From Bacteroidia bacterium (GTDB taxonomy: Bacteria > Bacteroidota > Bacteroidia > Flavobacteriales > Flavobacteriaceae), in assembly GCA_030431695.1 (NCBI GenBank), contig JAUIIU010000002.1, positions 57,309 to 121,308 on the forward strand: 64,000 nt of DNA, read 5' to 3'. Every line of letters begins with the position of its first letter. Within the stretch, counting starts at the first letter, position 1. Both the position numbers and the translations under genes were made by a program. Shown piece after piece: positions 26,916 to 34,724 of this stretch. The notes below the pieces were generated by a model that was not told where the DNA came from, did no database searches, and worked only from the letters and a program-made list of their open reading frames with translations.

Positions 26916-27752
26916 TCATTCGTGCAAGACCAGGAATGGAATTTCGGTATGGTAACTGATCTTGGCCACCGTTGGCCGGAACAGCAAACGCTGGAAGAAA
27001 TTCAGGTTCTTGGCAACCATTGCTATGATCTGGATGTCCATCAGGTCGATGAATTCCTGTAGTCCCTGTTCTAGATCAGGGTTCTTTACACAATGGAAAC
27101 TGTTCGGTCTGTTATCCAGAGCATCCCTGAGAAATTCACGGTTCTTATTCTGATCATCGTTCAAGGCGTATTCGTCACTGGCAACTCTTAATACCCTAAT
27201 GGAGGAATCATGAACATCCGCCATGCTGAAAAGGGTTTCAAGAACCTTTTGCCTGTAGAAAATATTGAAGTCGGTAGGAAACACGATATTCTCAGGTCGC
27301 TCGAATGCAGCTCTTTCCGGGATGACCAGCACCGGGCATTTCACCCTGGTGATGACAGAACCTGTGTGGCTTCCAACAGTGACTTCTTTCAATCCGGAAG
27401 CTCCTTTGGTTCCCATTATGATCAGGTCGATATCAAGTTCGCGTACCGTGTTCTTGATCCCTTCCACGAAAAGAGAGTGGACAACCCGAACATCGATATT
27501 TGCTTTACACCTTGGGTATAGGATCTCGATCTTCCGTTTGATCTCTTCCAACTGATCGATTTTCGTCGTGCCGGGATCTTCCAGTATTGATACCCCATTA
27601 GAGTGAAGATCATTTTCACTGGACACACGACCGGAATAGACAATATGAAGCAGGTGAATGTTCACTGGCAGGTTATTGTAAAATGCCAGCGAATACTCAA
27701 TTGCATTCCACGCGTTATGCGAAAAATCTGTTGGAATTAAGATCCGCTTCAT
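26916..27752 (-). CDS. Universal stress protein, tandem UspA domains (copy 6)
   Basis: A 278-residue protein; the ATG at 27752 yields MKRILIPTDFSHNAWNAIEY. The ATP loop is complete: MGTKGASGLKEVTVGSHT. Domain 2 begins near residue 156 (NIVFPTDFNIFYRQK). It is a single-gene unit with its own TGAY-N4-RTCA promoter, directly downstream of the kinase/regulator operon on the same strand. Confidence 0.95.
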   Translation of the reverse strand: MKRILIPTDFSHNAWNAIEYSLAFYNNLPVNIHLLHIVYSGRVSSENDLHSNGVSILEDPGTTKIDQLEEIKRKIEILYPRCKANIDVRVVHSLFVEGIKNTVRELDIDLIIMGTKGASGLKEVTVGSHTGSVITRVKCPVLVIPERAAFERPENIVFPTDFNIFYRQKVLETLFSMADVHDSSIRVLRVASDEYALNDDQNKNREFLRDALDNRPNSFHCVKNPDLEQGLQEFIDLMDIQIIAMVAKNLNFFQRLLFRPTVAKISYHTEIPFLVLHE

Positions 27753-27773
27753 TCGTCTACTTACTCTTAGAGG

Positions 27774-27816
27774 CAAAAATAGGTGCCTTGGGAGGTTCAA
27801 AGAATGATATATATCA
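27774..27816 (-). promoter_or_regulatory. Palindrome-controlled promoter of usp copy 6
   Basis: TGAT-ATAT-ATCA (27805-27816) lies 23 bases upstream of TATTTTTG (complement of 27774-27781), a perfect -7 consensus. It begins 12 bases beyond the stop codon of the response regulator gene, and the usp ATG is at 27752. Confidence 0.85.
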
Positions 27817-27827
27817 GATTTGAATAA

Positions 27828-28889
27828 TTACTCGATATGCCGAAGGCCTTCAAGATCCACGATCCGGATATTGCGCCCTTCAATTTCAACAAGGCCATCC
27901 TTTTTGAAACCGGATAAGGTGCGAATCAAACTTTCGGTAGCGATCCCGGCCACACTGGCAAGGTCGTGACGGGAGATCTTTATATTGTCGTTCTGGTGTT
28001 TGTTCAGTATATCGGCGAACTGGAGAATAGTAGATGCCGTCTTTTTCCGAACCGAACTATATGCCATCTGGAGCAATTGCTCCTTTATCCCGGAAAGATT
28101 CTCCGTGAGTACATTCATCAATTCCAGGGAAACGGCGTTGCTTTTTGTGAGTATATCCTTTAGCACATTTTTCGAGACAACGGCAAGTTCAACTTCCTCA
28201 ACGGCCGTGGCGGATTCCTGGTAAGGGACCGCCTCTTCAAACGAAGTGAAACCCAGGAAGTCATCGGGCTTGTGGAGTTCCGTGATCAACTCCTTTCCAT
28301 TCTCATCCATCTTATGACTTTTTACTATGCCTTTCAGGATCAAATAGATGTTGTTGGAATGTCCGCCTTCGTTATAAATGGTTTCTCCTTTGCTGTAATT
28401 TGCTATTTCCCCGTTATCATCGAAGAAGTTCTTTAATTCATTCAAATTTCGAATGCTGTCCTCACTATCTTCCTTGGCACTGCTCTCAACACTCATCTCC
28501 ATTGCCTGTCTCAGTAATTCCGACTTCGCCATCCGGCTTTCAATGGCGCTTATCAGTTCACTTTCCTCAAAGGGCTTGGTGATGTAGTCATCGGCTCCAA
28601 GGTCCATGCCCTTTCGAATTTCCTTGTGTTCTGTCTTTGCTGAAAGAAATATGAACGGGATATGCTGAGTTTCGGAATCCTTGGCAAGAGCATTGAGCAC
28701 CCCGTAACCATCTACCTCCGGCATCATTATATCGCACACAATTACGTGGGGGTGATTGGTTTTTGCCTTTTCTATACCTATTTTCCCATTCGGGGCCGTG
28801 ATTACCGAATACCCGGAAAGTTCAAGAATTTCCGCCGTGTTCTCGCGCAAGGCCGAATCGTCTTCGATGAGAAGAATGCTTTTGATCAT
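27828..28889 (-). CDS. Hybrid response regulator: REC + cNMP-binding-like + Crp/Fnr HTH
   Basis: A 353-residue transcription factor. REC domain at 1-120 has phospho-acceptor D53 (IVCDIMMPEVDG), S83 and K105. A cyclic-nucleotide-binding-like beta-roll spans about 150-265 but lacks the Crp arginine that holds the cAMP phosphate (YQESATA at that position), and no Fnr iron-sulfur cysteine cluster exists. The C-terminal Crp HTH (about 275-345) has the helix ATESLIRTLSGFKKDG, whose E-x3-R aligns with the Fnr/Crp residues reading TGA half-sites. It overlaps the kinase gene by 4 bases, so phosphorylation is the likely switch. It is the best candidate for binding TGAY-N4-RTCA sites. Confidence 0.92.
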   Translation of the reverse strand: MIKSILLIEDDSALRENTAEILELSGYSVITAPNGKIGIEKAKTNHPHVIVCDIMMPEVDGYGVLNALAKDSETQHIPFIFLSAKTEHKEIRKGMDLGADDYITKPFEESELISAIESRMAKSELLRQAMEMSVESSAKEDSEDSIRNLNELKNFFDDNGEIANYSKGETIYNEGGHSNNIYLILKGIVKSHKMDENGKELITELHKPDDFLGFTSFEEAVPYQESATAVEEVELAVVSKNVLKDILTKSNAVSLELMNVLTENLSGIKEQLLQMAYSSVRKKTASTILQFADILNKHQNDNIKISRHDLASVAGIATESLIRTLSGFKKDGLVEIEGRNIRIVDLEGLRHIE

Positions 28890-30115
28890 AGATTACCCGT
28901 AGTTGGGATAGTGACTTTAAAAGTACTTCCCTTGTTTTCTTCACTCGTAAAGGTAATGGTACCACGTAGGTTTTCCAAATGGTTTTTGACAATATTAAGA
29001 CCGATACCGGTACCCTGGTTCAGCAAGGCATTCTCGGCCCTGAAATATCGATTGAAGATATGCTTCTGTTCACTTTCAGGGATACCGATCCCTTCATCCA
29101 CGATCTCGATTTCAAGGTGGTCTTCTTCCTCCCTCACCCGAATGTCTATGGTAGTGTTTTCCGGGGAGTATTTGATGGCATTGTTCACCAGGTTGGTGAG
29201 GGTTAACTCAAGTATCTTTTCATCAAAATAGATCACTATATTATCGATCCCCAGAGGATAATTGATATTCTGACCTTCCTTCAGTAGCATATTAGCCTCA
29301 TAGATCACTTCATTGATCACTTTGCTGATGGGGAATTCACTGAATTTATAATTCACCTTCCCGCTTTCCATACGTTCTATGGACAGGAAATCGTCTAGTA
29401 TATTGTTCAGATACTTTACTTTATTCTGAATGGTCTTTATATGCTTATCCCGCTTCTCCTGCTGTTCACTTTCAGTGTATTTTCCTGCCAGGGTTGCCGA
29501 AGTGTATATCCCGCTCAGCGGGGTTTTGAACTCATGTGAAACAAGGGATAGGAATTTAGTTTTCAGCTCGTTAAGCTCTCGCTCTTTTCGCAACGACTCC
29601 TTGATCTTGTTCTCGGCTTTCACACGTCGTTCTACCTCTGCCTCCAGCCTACTGATACTTTTCTTGAGTTCTTTTGTTCGCTCCGTGACCTTGTTCTCGA
29701 GTTGTGAATTCAGCAACTGAATTTCCTCCTCCTGTTTTTTTCGTACTGAAATATCAATAACAATCGCCATCACATAATGCTTGTCGTAAACAGAAAAAGG
29801 GTTTAATCCGGCTTCCACCGGGAAAAGGGTACCGTCCTTCTTTACACCAAAAAGATTACGACCATGGCCCATTTGTCGTTTCGAACGCTCCTCCATAAAA
29901 GAGGAAAAATGTGATCCGTGATCGGTATGATAATCTTTCGGAATGAGGACATTCAGAGGTTTTCCAACCAGTTCATTCTTCTTATATCCGAATAAGGTAT
30001 TCAGCGATTGATTAGTAGCAACTATCTCCTGTTGGTCATTAACAACCACGATCCCCTCGGAAATTGCTTCTGTGAGAATCTGGTAGATATCATCACTGCT
30101 CTCAAAAACCTCCAT
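28886..30115 (-). CDS. Soluble PAS-domain sensor histidine kinase, FixL-like
   Basis: A 409-residue kinase without membrane segments, hence cytosolic. One PAS domain (about 10-125) precedes a coiled coil (130-180), the H-box LVSHEFKTPLSG (H194) and a catalytic ATPase domain with N, G1 (DEGIGIPE) and G2 (GTGIGLNIVK) boxes. In the PAS domain, H66 in DYHTDHGSHF aligns with the heme-ligand His of FixL, and R86 in GHGRNLFGVKKDG aligns with its oxygen-contacting Arg. Oxygen or another gas ligand is therefore a plausible signal (inference). It is co-transcribed with the Crp-type regulator and carries the shared palindrome in its own promoter. Confidence 0.9.
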   Translation of the reverse strand: MEVFESSDDIYQILTEAISEGIVVVNDQQEIVATNQSLNTLFGYKKNELVGKPLNVLIPKDYHTDHGSHFSSFMEERSKRQMGHGRNLFGVKKDGTLFPVEAGLNPFSVYDKHYVMAIVIDISVRKKQEEEIQLLNSQLENKVTERTKELKKSISRLEAEVERRVKAENKIKESLRKERELNELKTKFLSLVSHEFKTPLSGIYTSATLAGKYTESEQQEKRDKHIKTIQNKVKYLNNILDDFLSIERMESGKVNYKFSEFPISKVINEVIYEANMLLKEGQNINYPLGIDNIVIYFDEKILELTLTNLVNNAIKYSPENTTIDIRVREEEDHLEIEIVDEGIGIPESEQKHIFNRYFRAENALLNQGTGIGLNIVKNHLENLRGTITFTSEENKGSTFKVTIPTTGNL

Positions 30116-30119
30116 AGCT

Positions 30120-30163
30120 CAAAAATAGGGAAATTAAAAATTCCATCGAACTGATATATATCA
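30120..30163 (-). promoter_or_regulatory. Palindrome-controlled promoter of the kinase/regulator operon
   Basis: TGAT-ATAT-ATCA (30152-30163) is followed leftward by TATTTTTG (complement of 30120-30127) after 24 bases, one more than in all other cases. The kinase ATG at 30115 is 4 bases past the -7 box, so the transcript should be leaderless or nearly so. Autoregulation is implied. Confidence 0.7.
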
Positions 30164-30194
30164 TAAAATCTGTGCCGACGTAAAATTAATTTTA
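30152..30194 (+). promoter_or_regulatory. Same palindrome serving the divergent gene at 30218
   Basis: Read rightward, the palindrome at 30152-30163 is followed after 23 bases by TAATTTTA (30187-30194). The start codon is at 30218. One site thus appears to control both divergent transcripts. Confidence 0.7.
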
Positions 30195-30217
30195 ACCTAA
30201 CAAAACAGAAAAATCAG

Positions 30218-30622
30218 ATGACCTATATAGAAAAACCCCAAATTGCTTTCTACCAGAAAGTTGGCGAATTATTCTACGCCGTGGCTGCGGCAGACAAAGT
30301 CGTTCGCGAATCGGAATACAATGCACTCAAGAAACTGGTTCGTGAAGTTTGGTCGAAACATGACTCCAGTGTGGATGAATTCGATTCTCAGGCCATATAT
30401 CAAATGGAGGTGGTCTTTGACTGGTTCGACTATGAACAAATGGATTCCGACGCTTGCTACGAGAGTTTCGAAAATTATATGAAAGAACATCCTTCGCTCT
30501 TTACCGAGGAACGCAAAAAACTCATTTATCTTACCGCAAACGAGATAGCCGATGCCTTCTCTGGCAAGAATAAATCGGAACTCATCATCCTTGGAAAACT
30601 TCAATTACTTCTAACTGCTTAG
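30218..30622 (+). CDS. TerB-like helical protein
   Basis: A 134-residue all-helical soluble protein. The opening QKVGELFYAVAAADKVVRESEYNALKKLV has the acidic/helical pattern seen in TerB-like domains (A-A-A-D-x-x-V-x-x-E), which bind metal in tellurite-resistance proteins. The rest is diverged, so the assignment is tentative. It shares a promoter palindrome with the kinase/regulator pair and may be an accessory component of the same response. Confidence 0.65.
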   Translation: MTYIEKPQIAFYQKVGELFYAVAAADKVVRESEYNALKKLVREVWSKHDSSVDEFDSQAIYQMEVVFDWFDYEQMDSDACYESFENYMKEHPSLFTEERKKLIYLTANEIADAFSGKNKSELIILGKLQLLLTA

Positions 30623-30732
30623 ATCCATTCGGTTTCAAATAAATTGAGTTTTTCGGCCACAAAGTGTTGCTGAGGAATATCATATTTATTGCCGAACCTT
30701 GCTCTTATTTTTACTGAAACAAGTCCAATATC

Positions 30733-31611
30733 ATGAAACGAGCATTATTAGTCACTACTGTACTTCTTCTGCTTCTGGCCTGTAAGGAAGATGCAAAAAA
30801 GGAGGTGATAGATGAAACACTGATCGAGGAAACAGATTCCCAGGTCGGGGATACTATTGTCGCCAACGAGAATGATCTCGATCTGCAACGACAGATAGAT
30901 GTAGAGCTTCGAAAGAAGCAACTGGTGGAAAGGCCGGACGAACGGGAACAACTGGAAGAACTGATCATCGCCAAACAATTTCTCAGGGAGGAAGATCTGT
31001 ATACCATAGATTTCAAATACCCATTCCTCAATGAAAACCTGAAACCATCTTATGTCAATTTCAACGAATACATCGCCGAGACCTACCTCGACATTCCCGG
31101 TGTGGAAGCACAGATACTCGAAGACAAGGAATTGCTTTGTGATACGCTTCGAATCAATAAATATCGCGAAAAAAGATATGTGGATTACAAGGTGTACAAC
31201 GTGAATGAAAAACTGGTGAGCGTCTTGTTCTACAAGGAAAACTTCTATTCCGGAACCCTACACCCCTCCTTCACCTTCGACTGTCTGAATTTTGACCTGG
31301 GCAGGTCGGTTTTCATGAATTACGAGGATTTCTTTATCGAAGGTTCCGAAGAAGAATTGCGGAAGATCCTGAACGAGATCCTGATCGCCAGGATAGAATC
31401 CGGTGAAGTGTATTACGATTGCTGGGGTATTTCCGAAGAAGACTTCTTCGAATACAAGGATAACTTCGTAGTGGACGACAGGAAGGTGGAATACTATTTC
31501 GACGACTGCGTAATATGTCCTACCTACACAGGGAATTTTTCGGTAGAGATACCGCTGGAGGAATTATTACCTGTACTGAGACGGTATAACCTGAACCCAC
31601 TGCAACTTTAA
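30733..31611 (+). CDS. Hypothetical lipoprotein, possibly DUF3298-like
   Basis: A 292-residue lipoprotein (signal MKRALLVTTVLLLLLACKE) with a glutamate- and aspartate-rich linker to residue 90. The C-terminal region has features of DUF3298/RsiV-type domains: SGTLHPSFTFDCLNFDLG, then YEDFFI and the final strand GNFSVEIPLEELLPVL. The match is by pattern only. It precedes thioredoxin and deoC by a few bases. Confidence 0.65.
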   Translation: MKRALLVTTVLLLLLACKEDAKKEVIDETLIEETDSQVGDTIVANENDLDLQRQIDVELRKKQLVERPDEREQLEELIIAKQFLREEDLYTIDFKYPFLNENLKPSYVNFNEYIAETYLDIPGVEAQILEDKELLCDTLRINKYREKRYVDYKVYNVNEKLVSVLFYKENFYSGTLHPSFTFDCLNFDLGRSVFMNYEDFFIEGSEEELRKILNEILIARIESGEVYYDCWGISEEDFFEYKDNFVVDDRKVEYYFDDCVICPTYTGNFSVEIPLEELLPVLRRYNLNPLQL

Positions 31612-31628
31612 GTATAACCTTTGCTCTT

Positions 31629-31931
31629 ATGAGATCCTCCTTCAACGATATCATCAAAGGTAACAAGCTGGTCCTTGTAGACTTTTCAGCCGAATGGTGC
31701 GGTCCCTGTAAGGTACTTGGCCCCATCCTAACGGAAGTAAAAATGGAGATTGGAGATACTGCCCGAATAGTTAAGATCGATGTCGATAAGAACCAGGCCT
31801 TGTCTGCACGGTACAAGGTCATGGGCGTTCCCACCCTGATATTATTTAAGGACGGGGCTCAAATTTGGAGACAATCCGGGGTGATGCAGAAACAAGAGTT
31901 AGTATCTTTACTGCAGTCCAACGCTACATGA
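31629..31931 (+). CDS. Thioredoxin-family protein
   Basis: A 100-residue cytosolic thioredoxin with active site WCGPCK near residue 23 and the cis-proline motif GVPTLILFKDG. Length is typical. Its stop codon overlaps the deoC start (ATGA), so the two are translationally coupled. A role as electron donor for reductases or in protein disulfide reduction is expected. Confidence 0.93.
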   Translation: MRSSFNDIIKGNKLVLVDFSAEWCGPCKVLGPILTEVKMEIGDTARIVKIDVDKNQALSARYKVMGVPTLILFKDGAQIWRQSGVMQKQELVSLLQSNAT

Positions 31932-32581
31932 AACCCCTGAACCAATACATAGACCACACCCTGCTACATCCCGCCGCATTGCCGGAAGATATCATTAAGT
32001 TATGCGACGAGGCCAGGAAATTCAATTTTTACGCGGTTTGTGTTAACAGCAGTTATGTGTATCTGGCTGTTAAGGAATTGCATGACAGTCCGGTTAAAAT
32101 TGCAGCTACAGTTGGTTTTCCATTGGGTGCGAGTTCAACCAAAGCCAAGGTGGCCGAAGCAGCGCAAGCCGTCAGTGAAGGTGCCGATGAGATCGATATG
32201 GTGATGAATATAGGTTTCCTGAGATCAGGGCTTCACAAGAATGTGAAAGAAGACATTGAAGCCGTTAAGAAAGCCATTGGCAACAAGGCACTCAAAGTGA
32301 TACTTGAAACCTGCTATCTCACAGATTCTGAAAAGAAGACTGCATGCCAGATCGCCGAAAAAGCCGGTGCCGATTACGTTAAGACCTCAACCGGATTTGG
32401 CGATGGAGGTGCAACCTTTGAAGATGTGGCTTTAATGCGTTCTTCTGTAAGTAAGACGGTAAAGATCAAGGCCTCCGGAGGTATCAGCTCCTATGAGGAA
32501 GCCATGAAGTATATCGGGTTGGGGGTGGATAGGATAGGTACTAGCAGGGGAATACAATTGATCAAAGGACATTCAGAATAA
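31928..32581 (+). CDS. deoC: Deoxyribose-phosphate aldolase
   Basis: Converts 2-deoxy-D-ribose 5-phosphate to glyceraldehyde 3-phosphate and acetaldehyde. The 217-residue TIM barrel has the Schiff-base lysine in GADYVKTSTGFG and the proton-relay KVILETCYLT lysine. The start at 31928 (MKPLNQYIDHTLLHP) matches the family; the frame extends upstream into the thioredoxin gene. Only 4 bases separate it from deoD, so nucleoside salvage genes form one operon. Confidence 0.95.
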   Translation: MKPLNQYIDHTLLHPAALPEDIIKLCDEARKFNFYAVCVNSSYVYLAVKELHDSPVKIAATVGFPLGASSTKAKVAEAAQAVSEGADEIDMVMNIGFLRSGLHKNVKEDIEAVKKAIGNKALKVILETCYLTDSEKKTACQIAEKAGADYVKTSTGFGDGGATFEDVALMRSSVSKTVKIKASGGISSYEEAMKYIGLGVDRIGTSRGIQLIKGHSE

Positions 32582-32585
32582 AGTT

Positions 32586-33290
32586 ATGAGTACACACCTT
32601 GAGGCCCGGAAGGGCGACATTGCAGAATCCGTACTACTTCCCGGTGACCCCATGAGGGCAAAATGGATTGCCGAAACTTTCCTTGAGGACGCGGTATGCT
32701 ATAACGATGTGCGAGCTATGCTGGGTTATACGGGAACGTACAAAGGGAAACGGATCTCGGTACAGGGATCGGGAATGGGGATACCTTCGGCACTTATATA
32801 TTGTCATGAACTCATTACCGAATACGGCGTGAAGAACCTGATCCGCGTAGGAAGTGCGGGATCCTATCAACCGGATATAAAACTCAGGGATATTGTGATC
32901 GCAATGGCAGCGTCTTCTACTTCGGGGATCAATAATTCCCGCTTTATCAATGCCGATTACTCCCCAACTGCGAACTTCGAACTGCTTATAAAGGCTGCCA
33001 ACTATGCCAGTAAACACAACATCCCGATCAAAGCGGGTAACGTGTTGTCCACTGACGAATTCTACGAAGACAACCCAGATGCTTTTAAATTATGGGCCGA
33101 GTTCGGTGTGCTTTGTGTAGAAATGGAAGCTGCAGGACTGTATACCATCGCGGCCAAGCACAACGTGAGAGCTTTAGCGATTCTTACTATTTCGGATTCA
33201 CTTGTCAGTCATCAGAGAAGCAGCCAGGAAGAGCGAGAAAGCACATTCACACAAATGGTGGAAATCGCCTTGAACACTCTCATCGAATAA
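32586..33290 (+). CDS. deoD: Purine-nucleoside phosphorylase
   Basis: Phosphorolyses purine (deoxy)nucleosides to the free base and (deoxy)ribose 1-phosphate. The 234-residue hexameric-type enzyme shows VLLPGDPMRAKWIAETFLE (phosphate loop), VQGSGMGIPSALIYCHEL, the IRVGSAGS motif and ALAILTISDSL with the catalytic Asp. It ends the operon with deoC and is followed by a bidirectional terminator. Confidence 0.96.
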   Translation: MSTHLEARKGDIAESVLLPGDPMRAKWIAETFLEDAVCYNDVRAMLGYTGTYKGKRISVQGSGMGIPSALIYCHELITEYGVKNLIRVGSAGSYQPDIKLRDIVIAMAASSTSGINNSRFINADYSPTANFELLIKAANYASKHNIPIKAGNVLSTDEFYEDNPDAFKLWAEFGVLCVEMEAAGLYTIAAKHNVRALAILTISDSLVSHQRSSQEERESTFTQMVEIALNTLIE

Positions 33291-33318
33291 AAAGGGGGTC
33301 CGTTCGGAACCCCCTTCT
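33291..33318. terminator. Bidirectional terminator between deoD and usp copy 7
   Basis: The stem AAGGGGGT / ACCCCCTT with a short GC-containing loop has A/T runs at both sides, so it can end both convergent transcripts. Confidence 0.88.
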
Positions 33319-33339
33319 TAACTAACAATTAGCCGTAAA

Positions 33340-34176
33340 TTACATTTTGAAAGTAATGACAGGTAGATCGGAGTGATTTACCAGGTCCTCACTTATACTT
33401 CCGGAGAAGAAATGTGCCAGCCCTTTGCGACCATGAGTTGGGATGGCGATCAGATCGGCATTCACCTTGTTGCTATATGTGAATATCCCTTCTTCGATGG
33501 AGTAGGCGCTGTAGTACACCACGTCGTTCACGCCATATTCGCCATTTACACCAGCTTCAGTAAAGAAATCGGCTACTTTTTCCTCCATTTCCTGAGTGCT
33601 TCTGAATCCGTCTCCAGGGGTATTTATGTAGACCAATTGCATGTTGACATCAAGTTGGTCGAATAACTTCTTTGCTTTTTTGAACGAAGAGATATTCTCC
33701 TTATCAAAGTTATTGGCAAAGATCACTTTGTTCATCGCCTGGTCGCCCATACGATTCTTGATCACCAGAACGGGCATTTCGGAAGTTCGGACTACTTTTT
33801 CGGTATTCGAACCAACAAATACTTCTTTCAAACCGCTGCTTCCGTGTGATCCCATTACGATAAGATCCGCATCGAACTCTTTGGCCACGGAATCAATTTC
33901 GTGGAATAACTTGTAATTCTGAACCGTTGTCTGCACCTCGATCCCTTTGAGGTAATCTCGGTCCAGGAACTCCTGGAAGCGCTTTTCGGCCAGCTTCATA
34001 TAGTACATGGCTTCGAATACTTCCTGTGAATCATCCTTGGTAAGAACGGCTTGCGACAAGCCCATCATATGCAATGCAACTATGGAAGCGTCATGCCTTT
34101 TGGCGATCTTGGCAGCCACTTCCAAAGCGTATTCGGAATGATTCGAGAAATCTATGGGTACTAAGAGAGTTTTCAT
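33340..34176 (-). CDS. Universal stress protein, tandem UspA domains (copy 7)
   Basis: A 278-residue protein that opens MKTLLVPIDFSNHSEYALEVAAK and has a complete ATP loop, MGSHGSSGLKEVFVGSNT. Domain 2 also ends with a usp-like IPTHGRKGLAHFFSGSISED loop, so both domains may bind nucleotide, unlike the other copies. It follows the HPF gene by 26 bases and shares its promoter. Confidence 0.95.
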   Translation of the reverse strand: MKTLLVPIDFSNHSEYALEVAAKIAKRHDASIVALHMMGLSQAVLTKDDSQEVFEAMYYMKLAEKRFQEFLDRDYLKGIEVQTTVQNYKLFHEIDSVAKEFDADLIVMGSHGSSGLKEVFVGSNTEKVVRTSEMPVLVIKNRMGDQAMNKVIFANNFDKENISSFKKAKKLFDQLDVNMQLVYINTPGDGFRSTQEMEEKVADFFTEAGVNGEYGVNDVVYYSAYSIEEGIFTYSNKVNADLIAIPTHGRKGLAHFFSGSISEDLVNHSDLPVITFKM

Positions 34177-34202
34177 GTTATTTGGGTTTTGGTTTATTAG
34201 GA

Positions 34203-34505
34203 TTAGTGATTGAAGGTTGTTTCTTTTCGTTTCTTAAGCTGGCGTCCGAGATCATTCAGCGTCTCTTTAACCGCCACCTCAAAATTAGCTTCTTTGGATG
34301 TTGCAAATATCTTTGGTCCGGGTAAACTAAGTTCGATCTCACAGATCTTCTTCCCCATCGCATCCTTTTCCTTCTCCAATTTGAAATACACGTTTGCGGC
34401 AATAAGCCAGCTGTACTTTTTAGCTAATTTCTGTAGTCTTTTTTCAGTAAATTCAGTCAAAGATTCACTGGTTGGCATCTTTACGTATTGAATTGAAATT
34501 GTCAT
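34203..34505 (-). CDS. Short ribosome hibernation promoting factor (HPF/RaiA family)
   Basis: A 100-residue protein of the short HPF/YfiA type. It opens MTISIQYVKMPTSESLTEFTEKRLQK and has the C-terminal pattern KEANFEVAVKETLNDLGRQLKKRK. It binds the 30S decoding region, promoting inactive 70S or 100S ribosomes in stationary or hypoxic cells. It is the first gene of an operon with usp copy 7, under a perfect TGAC-N4-GTCA palindrome promoter. Confidence 0.93.
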   Translation of the reverse strand: MTISIQYVKMPTSESLTEFTEKRLQKLAKKYSWLIAANVYFKLEKEKDAMGKKICEIELSLPGPKIFATSKEANFEVAVKETLNDLGRQLKKRKETTFNH

Positions 34506-34528
34506 ACCTGTTGTTGTTTAATTATATT

Positions 34529-34571
34529 CAAATGTACTTTTCTGATCATTTTTAAAATATGACACACGTCA
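34529..34571 (-). promoter_or_regulatory. Palindrome-controlled promoter of the HPF/usp operon
   Basis: ATGAC-ACAC-GTCAT (core 34560-34571) is followed leftward after 23 bases by TACATTTG (complement of 34529-34536), a perfect -7 consensus. The HPF start is at 34505. Confidence 0.88.
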
Positions 34572-34665
34572 TATGACCTGTATTTCCAATACTTTTGGAA
34601 AAACGTAAAGATCGCAGAAATATATGAAACCACATACTATCGGACTTCCGACTTTGCGTTAAATT

Positions 34666-34708
34666 TGATATTTATCATAGCCACAGTAAATATTATTACT
34701 GAATTTTG
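34666..34708 (+). promoter_or_regulatory. Palindrome-controlled promoter of the HlyD/ABC exporter
   Basis: TTGAT-ATTT-ATCAT (core 34666-34677) is followed after 23 bases by GAATTTTG (34701-34708), which deviates from TAnnTTTG only in the first base. The start codon is at 34725. Confidence 0.75.
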
Positions 34709-34724
34709 AAGCAAATCGCTGATA

